Of a stretch of DNA of 64,000 nt, positions 35,747-45,003 are shown piece after piece (position 1 is the first letter of the stretch; each line of letters opens with the position of its first letter). The translations under genes were made by a program, and so were the position numbers. Origin of the DNA: Paraburkholderia antibiotica (GTDB taxonomy: Bacteria; Pseudomonadota; Gammaproteobacteria; Burkholderiales; Burkholderiaceae); contig NZ_JABBFZ010000006.1 of NCBI RefSeq assembly GCF_012927125.1, positions 62,001 to 126,000 of the forward strand, in the 5' to 3' direction. The notes beneath the pieces are model-generated. The model saw only the letters and a program-made list of their open reading frames with translations. It was not told the origin of the DNA and made no database searches.

Positions 35747-36560
35747 CGCCTATCTCCCCGGCCACGTCGCGGGCCTTGCGCGCCTCGTCGAGAAGCGTGT
35801 CGAGCGGCGGCAAATTCGTGTCCCATTCGATCAGCGTCGGTACCGGCCCGAACCGGCGCAGCGCCTGCGCGTACAGTGCCCACACCGGCTCGGCAACCGC
35901 CGCGCCGTGATGATCGACGACAACATCTCCATCGACTTCATGCCCGGCGAGATGCAACTCGCGAACCATCCCGGGCGCGAACGCATCGAGTGCCCGCCAC
36001 GCGTCTTCGCCGTGGTTGCATTGGTTCACGTACAGATTGTTGACGTCGAGCAGCACGCCGCAACCCGTGCGCCGCGCCAACTCGGCCAGCAACTCCGTCT
36101 CGCTGAATGTATCGCCGTGAAAGCGCAGATAGGTCGACACGTTCTCGAGCAGGATCGGGCGCGCGAGCCGGTCCTGAATACGTTCGACGCGCTCCGCCAC
36201 GAGTGCGAAGGTCGCCGCGTTCAGCGGCAGCGGCAGCAGTTCGTTCAGCACGCCCGCGGCGGTCGCGCCCCAGCACAGGTGTTCGGAGATGAAGAGCGGT
36301 TCGATCCGTTCGGCGAGCGCGGCAATGCGTTCGACATGCTCCGTCGAGAATCCGTGCACCGAACCGATGCCGAGCCCCACGCCGTGCAACGCGATCGGAT
36401 AGTCGGCGCGCAGCGTCTGCAGCACATGCAGATCCCAGCCGCCGTCGGCCAGATAGTTTTCAGTGTGCGCTTCGAGCCAGTCGATACGTGGCCGGGTATC
36501 GAGCATCGCGCGATAGTGCGCGCCGCGCAGGCCGATCCCGATCGGGGGAAACGCATTCAT
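35736..36560 (-). CDS. bufB: multinuclear iron oxidase (MNIO, DUF692), BufB-like
   Basis: 274 residues from ATG 36560; an upstream frame to 36629 lacks a ribosome site and would overlap the IclR gene. TIM-barrel DUF692 motifs are complete: [49 protein letters not shown] and ELHLAGHEV, supplying the His/Glu/Asp ligands for two or three irons. Family enzymes convert precursor-peptide cysteines, e.g. into thiooxazoles in bufferins. The usual small DUF2282/Cys-rich precursor gene is not next to it; the IclR gene lies 49 bp upstream instead. Confidence 0.92.
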   Translation of the reverse strand: MNAFPPIGIGLRGAHYRAMLDTRPRIDWLEAHTENYLADGGWDLHVLQTLRADYPIALHGVGLGIGSVHGFSTEHVERIAALAERIEPLFISEHLCWGATAAGVLNELLPLPLNAATFALVAERVERIQDRLARPILLENVSTYLRFHGDTFSETELLAELARRTGCGVLLDVNNLYVNQCNHGEDAWRALDAFAPGMVRELHLAGHEVDGDVVVDHHGAAVAEPVWALYAQALRRFGPVPTLIEWDTNLPPLDTLLDEARKARDVAGEIGVDG

Positions 36561-36609
36561 GACTTTTCCCGCTGACACCCATTCGTTGTGATCGCGCGCC
36601 GCGGCACGC

Positions 36610-37458
36610 TCAGGCTGCCTGCGCGCCACCGAGCAGTTGCGACACCTTCTTGGCCGCCTCGGTCAGCGCCGCGACGGTCTGCGGATTCGCATGGGCCGGC
36701 AAATAATGAATCGAACCGACGATGGCCAGCGCGCCAAACAGCGAGCCGTCACCTTGCTGGATCGGCGCCGCCAGCGCGTTGACGCCGAGAAAGACTTCCT
36801 CGGGCGCGTCGGCCCAGCCGCGCTCGCGCACCAGCGCGAGTTCGTGCGACAGACGCATCGGGTCGGTGATCGTATGCGGGGTGCACGCTTCGAGGGGGGC
36901 GGCGAGGGCGGCCTCGCGCCGTTCGGCCGCGCCGTAGGCGAGCGCGATCTTGCCCTGCGCGACGGTATGCAGTCGGAACTGCGTGCCCGGATGCAGCAGG
37001 ATCTCCAGCGGACTGCGACCGCGCACGATGTCGAGCACGACGACGTCGCTATCCGTGAATGAACTGATGACGATGGTCTGGCCGACCGCGTCGCGTAGCT
37101 CCTCCATGATGGGACGCGCGAGGCTGATCACGTCGAACTGACGCACGAGCTTTTGCCCCAGCAGAAAGAGCCGCCAGCCGATCCGATAGCGGCTCGTGCG
37201 CGCGTTCTGCACCACGTAGCCTTCCTGACGCAACGAGGTCAGATGCCGGTGCACGCGCGCCTTCGGTACGCCGAGCGCTTCGGCCAGATGCGTGACGCCG
37301 CATTCGGCGTCGCGCTCGGCGAGCAGTTCGAGGATGCGCAGCGAAATCACGGACGTCGACGACGTGTTGAGCTCGTCGCCCAGCGCGCCGTTGACGTGTG
37401 GCCGCGCTTCGTCGGCCAGGGCGGTTTCGTCGCGTGTTTCGCGACTTGTTCGTTTCAC
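36610..37458 (-). CDS. IclR-family transcriptional regulator
   Basis: 282 residues from a GTG start. A winged HTH ([32 protein letters not shown]) is followed by the IclR effector domain ([61 protein letters not shown]). The gene lies 42 bp downstream of the cupin gene on the same strand, opposite the MFS gene at 38385. Two matching palindromes between cupin and MFS genes are its likely binding sites. Confidence 0.92.
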   Translation of the reverse strand: MKRTSRETRDETALADEARPHVNGALGDELNTSSTSVISLRILELLAERDAECGVTHLAEALGVPKARVHRHLTSLRQEGYVVQNARTSRYRIGWRLFLLGQKLVRQFDVISLARPIMEELRDAVGQTIVISSFTDSDVVVLDIVRGRSPLEILLHPGTQFRLHTVAQGKIALAYGAAERREAALAAPLEACTPHTITDPMRLSHELALVRERGWADAPEEVFLGVNALAAPIQQGDGSLFGALAIVGSIHYLPAHANPQTVAALTEAAKKVSQLLGGAQAA

Positions 37459-37500
37459 TTGCAGTCCTCTCGTTGGCGGCCGCGGCGTGCTGTGCGTCGA

Positions 37501-38184
37501 TCAGTCGAGCGTGATGAAGCGCTCGCCGAAGACGTGGTAACGCTGCGGCTTGTTCTTGCTGGCGTCCTCGGGATGCACGTAGCGGATCGAGCTGCGTCCA
37601 CGGCATGTGCGCGGCAGGATAAAGCAGCGGATGAACGTCGTCGCGCACGCCTCGGTGGTGGGCGCGAGCACCGGCGCATGACCGAGCTCCAGCCAGGCGG
37701 AACCGGGACCGTGCGTGTGCGAGTCACCCAACGTTTCGATGGTGATTTCGCCCTCCAGCGTGCAGCGCACGCCCGGCCCCTGGTGGACGTGCGTATGTGC
37801 GACGCCGCCGGGCGGAAATTGTACCTTGTCGCAACGCATCAGCCAGCGCTGGCGCGGCTCCAGCTCGATGGGCGCATCGATTTTCAGGGTCGAGCGGGCG
37901 CCCGGCGCCGCGCTGATTTCGCCAGCAGACAGCGTCTCGCCGGACGCCCCAGCCGATATCAGCTCCCAACGCCACAGCTTCACGCCTTCCGCGCCGGCGA
38001 GCAGCGCGAGATCGTCGTCGCCGAGCCAGGCGCCGTCGGCGCGCTGATGCTGCGCGCCTTCGCCATATTCGATTGTGACGTCGCCGGAAACGACGTACAG
38101 CGCGCGACGCGCGGCCGCCAGATAGACCGGCGCGTGGTTCGGAGCAATGACGTCTTCGTACAGACGCAGTTGGTAGTGCTTCAC
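37501..38184 (-). CDS. cupin-domain protein of a small catabolic locus
   Basis: 227 residues from GTG 38184 with AGGAGG upstream. Two cupin-like halves are seen; the second carries metal-type motif HTHVHQGPGVRCTLEGEI and HTHGPGSAWLELGHAPVLA. The first half (YVVSGDVTIEYGEG) keeps the barrel but fewer His. A dioxygenase, isomerase or sensor role is possible. Operon with the IclR gene and divergent from an MFS carrier suggests processing of a compound imported by that carrier. Confidence 0.8.
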   Translation of the reverse strand: MKHYQLRLYEDVIAPNHAPVYLAAARRALYVVSGDVTIEYGEGAQHQRADGAWLGDDDLALLAGAEGVKLWRWELISAGASGETLSAGEISAAPGARSTLKIDAPIELEPRQRWLMRCDKVQFPPGGVAHTHVHQGPGVRCTLEGEITIETLGDSHTHGPGSAWLELGHAPVLAPTTEACATTFIRCFILPRTCRGRSSIRYVHPEDASKNKPQRYHVFGERFITLD

Positions 38185-38230
38185 GGAACAAACCTCCTCG
38201 ACAAGGAATACGAATGGATCATGTCGAGCA

Positions 38231-38247
38231 GTATCGATTATCGATAC
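38231..38247. promoter_or_regulatory. palindromic operator, site 1 (probable IclR site)
   Basis: GTATCGAT-T-ATCGATAC is a perfect 17-bp inverted repeat between the divergent cupin and MFS start codons. It is nearly identical to site 2 at 38328-38344, 97 bp away centre to centre. Location and symmetry fit a dimeric regulator such as the adjacent IclR protein. Confidence 0.65.
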
Positions 38248-38327
38248 GCGATGATCTATTTATGGTTTACCACGAGCCTACGCATAAAAATGCACTGTTA
38301 ATATTGGCGCTACAAACATGTTTGATC

Positions 38328-38344
38328 GTATCGATCATCGATAC
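38328..38344. promoter_or_regulatory. palindromic operator, site 2 (probable IclR site)
   Basis: GTATCGAT-C-ATCGATAC, differing from site 1 only at the central base; flanking C and G extend the symmetry by one pair. It lies 40 bp before the MFS start. Two sites about nine helical turns apart could allow looping and joint control of both divergent units. Confidence 0.65.
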
Positions 38345-38384
38345 GACACACGAATACTCAGCAAACTGGGGAAGGAGACAGCGA

Positions 38385-39647
38385 ATGGAAAGAGCGGCGA
38401 CCCTTAACAGGGCGGCGGCCCCGGACAGGCAACCGTGGTATCGAGGCGCGACCCGCGCACAGTGGCGCGCGTTCGGCTCGGCCTATATCGGCTGGATGCT
38501 CGACATCATGGATCTGATGCTGTTCGCGATGGTGATCCGCGAAATCAGCGTCGACCTGCATTTCGACAAGGGCGTGGCCGGCATGATTGCTTCGCTCACG
38601 CTGGTGTCCACCGCGTTTGGTGGGCTCATCTTCGGTTATCTGGCGGATCGCATCGGACGCACGCGTTCGCTGATCCTCAGCATTCTTTGCTACTCGATCG
38701 GCACAGCGCTGTGCGGGTTCTCGACCTCGGTCTGGCAACTGCTCGCGTTCCGTCTGCTGCTCGGGCTCGGCATCGGCGGCGAGTGGTCGGCAGGCGCCGC
38801 GCTGATCACCGAAACGTGGCCGGCCAAACATCGCGCGAAGGTCATGGCCTGGGCGCAGAGTTCGTTCGCGGTGGGTTACGCGGCGGCCGCCGTCGCCGCC
38901 GCGCTGGTGCTGCCGCACTTCGGCTGGCGCTGGGTGTTCGCGGTGGGGCTCGTGCCGACGCTGCTCGCGGTCTGGGTGCGCAGCCATGTCGAGGAACCGC
39001 AGATCTGGCGCGAGCAGCGCGAACGGCTGTCGCTGCCCCAAACGCTGGCGACGCTGTTCGGGCCGTACGCGCGCAACACGATCGTCGGGCTCGCGTTCAC
39101 GGCCGCGGCGATGTGCGGCTACTGGGGCTTGTTCACGTGGATTCCGACGTATCTGTCGACGCCGGTCGCGCAGGGCGGCCGCGGCTTCGACATGCTGCAT
39201 TCGACGACGTGGATCGTCGTGATGCAGGCGGGCGCCGCGGTGGGCTTCATCTGCTTCGGCTATCTGGCCGATCGCATTGGACGGCGGCTCGCGTTTCTGC
39301 TGTTTTTTCTGCTGTCCGCGGTGTCGGTGCCGCTGTATGTATCGATTGCGTCGCCGGTGCTGCTGCTCGTATTCGGTCCGATCGTCGCGCTATTCGGCAC
39401 GGGCTTCTATAGCGGTTTCGCGCCGACCTTCGCTGAGATGTTTCCAACTCACGTTCGCGCGACCGCGCAAGGGTTTATCTACAACACGGGGCGAGCCACG
39501 AGTGCGCTCGCGCCGGCCGCTGTGGGTCTGCTGTCGCGCAACGGCAGCGTGGCCACCGCGCTGGGCGCGACGGCGGGGTTCTTTCTGCTGGCTGCGTTGA
39601 TTGTGTTTTTCTTTATGCGGGAGACGCGGGGGCAGGCGTTGGTGTGA
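38385..39647 (+). CDS. MFS transporter (aromatic/organic acid:H+ symporter type)
   Basis: 420 residues from ATG 38385 with AAGGAG upstream; the frame extends further 5' but through the operator region. Twelve membrane segments are present, with the MFS signature GYLADRIGRTRS after TM2 and again GYLADRIGRRLA in the second half, and GIGGEWSAGAALITE in TM4. The sequence pattern fits sugar-phosphate/aromatic-acid symporters that import carboxylates. Under the twin palindromes, probably IclR-controlled with the cupin. Confidence 0.9.
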   Translation: MERAATLNRAAAPDRQPWYRGATRAQWRAFGSAYIGWMLDIMDLMLFAMVIREISVDLHFDKGVAGMIASLTLVSTAFGGLIFGYLADRIGRTRSLILSILCYSIGTALCGFSTSVWQLLAFRLLLGLGIGGEWSAGAALITETWPAKHRAKVMAWAQSSFAVGYAAAAVAAALVLPHFGWRWVFAVGLVPTLLAVWVRSHVEEPQIWREQRERLSLPQTLATLFGPYARNTIVGLAFTAAAMCGYWGLFTWIPTYLSTPVAQGGRGFDMLHSTTWIVVMQAGAAVGFICFGYLADRIGRRLAFLLFFLLSAVSVPLYVSIASPVLLLVFGPIVALFGTGFYSGFAPTFAEMFPTHVRATAQGFIYNTGRATSALAPAAVGLLSRNGSVATALGATAGFFLLAALIVFFFMRETRGQALV

Positions 39648-39757
39648 GGTGGGGCAGGCAGTGTGCGGTCGAGCAGGGCAGGTGCGAAGGCGGCGCCGCT
39701 TCGCCCCAACCGCGCCTCGCTACGACACGCGGTTGGAGAGCAGCGCGCCGCGCATCG

Positions 39758-41386
39758 TCAACCATCCAGCTCCGCATCATTGCCCGTGATGACCTGCCGC
39801 CGCAAAAACAGCCCACCCACAACAACCGTCAGCAATGCGAACACGACCGGATACCAGAGCCCCGCATAGATGTCGCCCGTGTGTGCCACCACCGCGAACG
39901 CGATCGTCGGGAAAAAGCCGCCGAAAATGCCATTGCCGAGGTGATACGGAAACGACAGCGCCGTGAGTCTGATACGCGTCGGAAACATCTCGACGAGGAT
40001 GGCCGCGAGCGGCGCGAACACCATCGCCAGATACACGCTCATCACCCAGATCAGCAGCACCACCATCGCGCCGTTAGTGCGCGCCGGGTCGGCTTTGGAC
40101 GGATAACCCGCCTGCACAAGCGCTTTTCTGATGCCGTCGGCGTCCGTTGCCGCGAAGCGCGCGCTGCCGATCGCGACCGTCGTCGCTGCCGCCTCGTTTG
40201 CCGATTTGCTCGCCGCGAAACTGTACGGCACGCCGCTTCTGGCCAGCAGGCCTTTCGCCTTGTCGCAGTCGCTCGTGAATTGCCGGTTGCCGAGGATGTC
40301 GAACTGGAACGCGCACGTCGACGGATCGCCGATGACTTGCACCGGCGCGTTGGCGATCGCCGCTTCGAGCGCCGGATTCGCGAAATGAGTCAACGCGTGA
40401 AAGAGCGGGAAATAGGTCAACGCGGCAAGCAGGCAGCCGGTGAGAATCACCGGACGTCGACCGATGCGATCCGACAGGCGGCCAAACACCCAGAAAAGCG
40501 GCATCGACAAGACCAGTGCAATCGCCACGTACACGCCGGCGATGCCCGCATCGACACGCAACGTGTGCGACAGGAAGAAGAAGGAATACACCTGACCGGT
40601 GTAGATAACGGTCGTCGTGCCCGTGATCAGCCCAAACAGCGCGATCAGCACGACCTTCAGATTGCGCCACTGTCCAAGCGTTTCGCGAATCGGCGCGCGT
40701 GAGGTCTTGCCTTCTGCTTTCATCTTCACGAACAACGGCGACTCGCTGATCGATGCGCGGATATAAAGCGAGATCAGCAACAGCAGACCGGACAGCAGGA
40801 ACGGAATGCGCCAGCCCCACGTATCGAACGAATCGCCCGCGATTTGCCGCGCCGCGAACACGACGATGAGCGACAGCACCATGCCGAGCGCGCCCGTCGC
40901 CTGAATCCAGCTCGTGTGCTCGCCACGTTTGCCGGCCGGCGCATGCTCGGCGACGAACACCGCGGCCCCACCATACTCGCCGCCGATACCGATGCCCTGC
41001 ACGATACGCAGCGCGATCAGAACGGCCGGCGCCCACATGCCCCATTCCTTGTAGCTCGGCAGCAGGCCCACGCAGAACGTGGCACCGCCCATCAGCACGA
41101 GCGTGAACAGAAACGTGTATTTGCGTCCCATCATGTCGCCGAGACGACCGAACAGCAACGCGCCCAACGGACGAAACGCAAAGCCCACGCCGAACGCGAG
41201 TAGCGCGAAGATAAATTTGGTCTCTTCGTTCAGCGCGGAAAAGAACTGCTCCGCCATTACGCTGGCCAGCGCGCCATAGAGAAAAAAATCGTACCACTCG
41301 AAAAGCGTGCCTGCCGTCGAGGCGGCAATGATCCTGACCGTCTCTCGCGACGATGTTTCGGTTGTTTCGCTGTAGGTATTGTCCAT
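39758..41386 (-). CDS. MFS transporter, metabolite:H+ symporter (MHS) family
   Basis: 542 residues from ATG 41386 with AGGAGGAG upstream. Hallmarks: AASTAGTLFEWYDFFLYG at the N-terminus, GRLGDMMGRKYTF, and GIGGEYGGAAVFVAEHAP. A long hydrophilic insertion (about residues 345-430) between TM segments is typical of the larger MHS members. Family members import dicarboxylates, betaines or other small acids. Last gene of the CoA-transferase/hydratase operon, 90 bp after the hydratase, so it likely imports the acid that is then activated. Confidence 0.9.
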   Translation of the reverse strand: MDNTYSETTETSSRETVRIIAASTAGTLFEWYDFFLYGALASVMAEQFFSALNEETKFIFALLAFGVGFAFRPLGALLFGRLGDMMGRKYTFLFTLVLMGGATFCVGLLPSYKEWGMWAPAVLIALRIVQGIGIGGEYGGAAVFVAEHAPAGKRGEHTSWIQATGALGMVLSLIVVFAARQIAGDSFDTWGWRIPFLLSGLLLLISLYIRASISESPLFVKMKAEGKTSRAPIRETLGQWRNLKVVLIALFGLITGTTTVIYTGQVYSFFFLSHTLRVDAGIAGVYVAIALVLSMPLFWVFGRLSDRIGRRPVILTGCLLAALTYFPLFHALTHFANPALEAAIANAPVQVIGDPSTCAFQFDILGNRQFTSDCDKAKGLLARSGVPYSFAASKSANEAAATTVAIGSARFAATDADGIRKALVQAGYPSKADPARTNGAMVVLLIWVMSVYLAMVFAPLAAILVEMFPTRIRLTALSFPYHLGNGIFGGFFPTIAFAVVAHTGDIYAGLWYPVVFALLTVVVGGLFLRRQVITGNDAELDG

Positions 41387-41476
41387 GCTGTCTCCTCCTG
41401 TATTTCCAGTCCTTTCTGCACTGCACCTGCTATGCGGCGGCTATGCGGATAGTCGATCCGACATGCGCTGCCCGTC

Positions 41477-42268
41477 TTATCTACGTTTGCGCGAATCGAG
41501 GAAATGGCGCATCGCGACGGCGGGCTCGCTGGTTTCGTAAGCATCCCCAAATGTATCGATGCTGGCACGCGCGGCGTCGTCGGGGAACGCTGACTCCCAG
41601 CTGTTGCACAACTGCTTCTGCAAACGGATCGCGTTCGGCGGGCATTCGCAGATGTCCTGCACGACTGCGTTCACCGCATCGTCGAGTTCGTCGACCGACA
41701 CCACCTCGTTCACGAGTCCCCATTCGAAGGCCGTGCGCGCATCGATCCGTCTGCCCGTGATGAGCCAGTAGCGCGCGCGGCCCGCGCCGATCAAAGTCGG
41801 CAGCAGCGAAGCCTGAATAACCGACGGAATGCCGATCTTCACTTCCGGCATCGCGTACCACGACTCCTGCGACGCGACGCGGATATCGCAGGCCGCGGCC
41901 AGTTCCGCACCGACGCCGAAACACCAGCCATGGATGCGCGCGATCACCGGGAACGGCGCGTTGTGGACGGCTTCGCACACGTGATAAAGGCCCGCGATAA
42001 ACTCGCACGCCGCCGCGGAATCGAGCGCAACCATTTCGTTGATATCCGCACCGCCGATAAACGCGCGCTCGTTGCCGCGCAGAATCAGACAGCGCACGCG
42101 CGAGTCTTGTGAAAGCCCGGCGAGGCAGCTGACCAGATCGGCCGCGACCTTCGAATGCAATACGTTGATTTTGCCGATGTGCAGCGCGAGCGTTGCGACG
42201 CCGCGATCGTCGATCGACAACGTGAAGGCACGCTCCGCAGCATCCGCGTGATGAGTAGCTTCGGTCAT
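41477..42268 (-). CDS. enoyl-CoA hydratase/isomerase (crotonase) family protein
   Basis: 263 residues, the normal crotonase length. The oxyanion hole segment FIGGADINEM and the GWCFGVGAELAAACD block with the catalytic Glu are present, followed by MPEVKIGIPSVIQA containing the second active-site Glu. It sits between a CoA-transferase (61 bp upstream) and an MHS carrier, a compact route to activate and hydrate or isomerise an imported acid. Hydratase, isomerase or lyase chemistry cannot be told apart here. Confidence 0.88.
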   Translation of the reverse strand: MTEATHHADAAERAFTLSIDDRGVATLALHIGKINVLHSKVAADLVSCLAGLSQDSRVRCLILRGNERAFIGGADINEMVALDSAAACEFIAGLYHVCEAVHNAPFPVIARIHGWCFGVGAELAAACDIRVASQESWYAMPEVKIGIPSVIQASLLPTLIGAGRARYWLITGRRIDARTAFEWGLVNEVVSVDELDDAVNAVVQDICECPPNAIRLQKQLCNSWESAFPDDAARASIDTFGDAYETSEPAVAMRHFLDSRKRR

Positions 42269-42329
42269 GAATGAAATCCGTCCATGGGTTAGGCGGCGCG
42301 ATGCGCCGGGTCCGGCAAATTCGCCGCGA

Positions 42330-43547
42330 TTACTGTTCTTCGGTGGCGACTCGTGGAGAGGGCAGTTCGCGCAACACGTCGTGCTGACTCGTACCCTGCC
42401 GTTCGGCGAGCGTGTCGATTCGCCCCGGCGTCCGCGAGAACGAGACCGGCACGTTCATCTGACGCACACGGCCTTCAGTCGGGTGGTCGCGTTCCACGAA
42501 AAAGCCCGTCGCCTGTAGATGCGGATCGTCGAGCAGATCGTCCAGCTCCATCACGCGCGCGACGGGAATGTCCGCCGCTTCCAATTGCACGAGCCAATCG
42601 TCGGTCGTCCTCGTGAGCACGATGGCCGCGAGTTCCTCGTAGAGCACGTCGTAGTGCTCGCTTCGTCGTTGTGCCGAACCGAAGCGCGGATCAGTAGCAA
42701 GGTCCGCGCGACCGGCGATGTCGAAGAAGCGCTGCCATTGGCCATCCGTGTAGGGAAGCAGGCCGATGAATCCATCGGCGGTGCGATAAGGACGACGATG
42801 CGCGGACAGCACGCGGCTATAACCCATCCCGCCTTCGGCAGGCTCGAACGTGCGGCCGCCCATGTGCTCGATCATCGAGAACGACACGAGGGTCTCGAAC
42901 ATCGGCACTTCGATCGCCTGGCCGCGGCCCGACTTCTCGCGCTCGTACAGCGCCATTGGCACCGCGTACGCGAGCGTGAGTCCCGTCACCTTGTCGGCGA
43001 TGATCGTGTTGATATACGACGGCGTGCCGGTCGCTGCGCCCTGCAACGCGGCGAGTCCGCTCATCGCCTGGATGATGTCGTCGAATGCGGGTTTGGCCGC
43101 ATAGGGACCGCTTTGCCCGAAGCCGACCGCCGCGCAGTAAATCAGCCGAGGATGAGTCATGGCGAGCAATTCGTAGTCGAGCCCGAGTTTTTTTAGCGCT
43201 TTCGGCCGTACGTTCGAGATGAACACGTCGGCGGTATCGATCAGCGCCTTGAGCGTCGCGAGATCGTCGGCCTGTTTCAGATCGAGCGTGACGCACTTCT
43301 TGTTGCGGTTCAGATTGAGAAAGATCGCGCTCATGCCCGGCGTTCGCGCCGGTGCCGGCTGCCGGAACACGTCGCCTTCCGGCGCCTCGACCTTGATGAC
43401 TTCCGCGCCCATGTCGCCGAATATCTGCGTCGCGTAGGGGCCCATGCCGACGGAGGTCAGGTCGACGATTCTCACGCCCGCGAGCGGGCCGCTGCGCGGT
43501 TGCGTCGACGTGGCGTCGGTGAATGATGGGGTATTGGCTTGTGCCAA
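42330..43547 (-). CDS. CaiB/BaiF (class III) CoA-transferase
   Basis: 405 residues from TTG 43547, which has AGGAGA eight bases upstream; an open frame to 43616 has no such site. Family motifs: VRIVDLTSVGMGPYATQIFGDMGAEVIKVE, NRNKKCVTLDLK, and the catalytic Asp in KPAFDDIIQAMSG. It transfers CoA between acids, probably to the substrate of the operon. First gene of the operon and divergent from the LysR gene at 43755. Confidence 0.9.
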   Translation of the reverse strand: MAQANTPSFTDATSTQPRSGPLAGVRIVDLTSVGMGPYATQIFGDMGAEVIKVEAPEGDVFRQPAPARTPGMSAIFLNLNRNKKCVTLDLKQADDLATLKALIDTADVFISNVRPKALKKLGLDYELLAMTHPRLIYCAAVGFGQSGPYAAKPAFDDIIQAMSGLAALQGAATGTPSYINTIIADKVTGLTLAYAVPMALYEREKSGRGQAIEVPMFETLVSFSMIEHMGGRTFEPAEGGMGYSRVLSAHRRPYRTADGFIGLLPYTDGQWQRFFDIAGRADLATDPRFGSAQRRSEHYDVLYEELAAIVLTRTTDDWLVQLEAADIPVARVMELDDLLDDPHLQATGFFVERDHPTEGRVRQMNVPVSFSRTPGRIDTLAERQGTSQHDVLRELPSPRVATEEQ

Positions 43548-43644
43548 GTCGCTGTCTCCTGAATCGGTGCGGTACGCGATAGCGCAGAGGTCTCGTGCGC
43601 TTCCATACGTCCGCATTCGCCAGCATGATGGCCCTCGAATGCTT

Positions 43645-43660
43645 ATTCCAACAATGGAAT
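43645..43660. promoter_or_regulatory. putative LysR operator
   Basis: ATTCCA-ACAA-TGGAAT is an inverted repeat with T-N11-A spacing (T43646, A43658) in the intergenic region between the CoA-transferase operon and the divergent LysR gene. A likely regulator site, inferred from symmetry and position. Confidence 0.45.
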
Positions 43661-43754
43661 TATTGTTATGAATTCATCATGATCTAGAATAAGTTCATGG
43701 CGCAGCTGCGAATCGCGCGCTCCGTTGTTCACCAATTTTTTCCCGGGATTCACG

Positions 43755-44666
43755 ATGAACGTCACCTTCCGGCAACTCAAGGTCTTTGTGAAGCTGTTCG
43801 AACTGAGGAGCTTCACGGCCACCGCGCAGGCGCTGAATATGACGCAATCCGCGGTGAGCAAACTCTGTCAGGAACTGGAAAGCGAGGTGGGTTTTCCGCT
43901 CTTTCAACGCTCCACACGTCGGGTCGAACCGATGGACGGCGCCGCGGATTTCCATGCATTCGCGACCGAAATGCTAGGCACACTGGCCGCCGCCTCGCGA
44001 AGTCTCGCGGATTTGCGCAGCTTGCAGAAAGGAACGATCAGCGTCGCGGCGGCACCGCTGATTTTTTATGGCCTGCTGTGCGATGTGATCGCCGAGTTTC
44101 ACAGCCTGCACCCGGACGTGCGCATCGAGGGCTTCGAAATCTCGACCGACCTCGCCATCGAGTACGTGATAAACGGCAAGGTCGACGTGGGCGTCGTTGC
44201 GCTGGACGAGGTGGAACCGAAACTCATCGCCGAGCCGATCTATACCGATCACATTTATCTTGCCTGCCCGGCACATCATCGGCTGGCGGAAAAGCGGCAG
44301 GTGTCGTGGAAGGATCTTCGCGACGAAGCGATCGTTATGCTTCGCGACGACCACAATCTCGGCAAGATCATGCAGTCATCGCTCGCGCGGAGCAACGTGA
44401 CGATGTCATCGGTCATCGAGGTCGGCGCGATGAGTTCCGTGGTTGGGCTCGTGAAGGCGGGCGCCGGCATTGCGTTCGCGCCGGAGTACACATACGACTT
44501 CTGCGCGCGCGCTGGAATTCGGCTGATTCCGTTCGTCAGACGCGAACAGACGACGCGAACGCTTTCGCTGATTCGGCGTGAGAATGCGAGTCTTTCGCTA
44601 GCGGCGACGAGCTTTGTGAAGCTGCTTGAGGGGAGGCTTGGGGAGAGGGGGGCGGCGAGGCGGTAG
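43755..44666 (+). CDS. LysR-family transcriptional regulator
   Basis: 303 residues from ATG 43755 (MNVTFRQLKVFVKLF), the usual LysR beginning; a frame from 43725 adds ten atypical residues. HTH region SFTATAQALNMTQSAVSKLCQELE, then an effector domain (GTISVAAAPLIFYGL, VDVGVVALDEVEP). Divergent from the CoA-transferase/hydratase/MFS operon and presumably its regulator. Confidence 0.9.
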   Translation: MNVTFRQLKVFVKLFELRSFTATAQALNMTQSAVSKLCQELESEVGFPLFQRSTRRVEPMDGAADFHAFATEMLGTLAAASRSLADLRSLQKGTISVAAAPLIFYGLLCDVIAEFHSLHPDVRIEGFEISTDLAIEYVINGKVDVGVVALDEVEPKLIAEPIYTDHIYLACPAHHRLAEKRQVSWKDLRDEAIVMLRDDHNLGKIMQSSLARSNVTMSSVIEVGAMSSVVGLVKAGAGIAFAPEYTYDFCARAGIRLIPFVRREQTTRTLSLIRRENASLSLAATSFVKLLEGRLGERGAARR

Positions 44667-45003
44667 GGGAACTTTGACCTGTAATCGGATAGGTCGCGGT
44701 CCTGGTCGGCTCAAGCGGCTGATTCGATTGGCGGGTATGCTTATTCCGAACTCTTCAAAGACCTCGCGAGGAAGAGTGCGATCTTTGATCCGCTAAAGGC
44801 TGATGGCCAGTGCATGAATCCCTCGGGGTAGCTCCGTTATTTGAACGTGTACTTTAACGTCGGAAATCATTCGCTGTACGAGTTGTCGATGTTCACCGAT
44901 CGCGGCTATCGGTCGTCGTATCCCAGTTGAGCCGCTGATCACGTACGTGTGTATGACGGTTTGATGCGCGGAATTCGGATGATGAGCGGCGTCAGCCTGC
45001 GTG
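44667..45003. other. intergenic, no gene seen
   Basis: 337 bp between a LysR gene and the end of the diaminobutyrate-type operon. No plausible frame. It contains TTCACCGATCGCGGCTATCG (44892-44911) followed by GTCGTCGT, a short motif that recurs at 53246. Confidence 0.5.
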
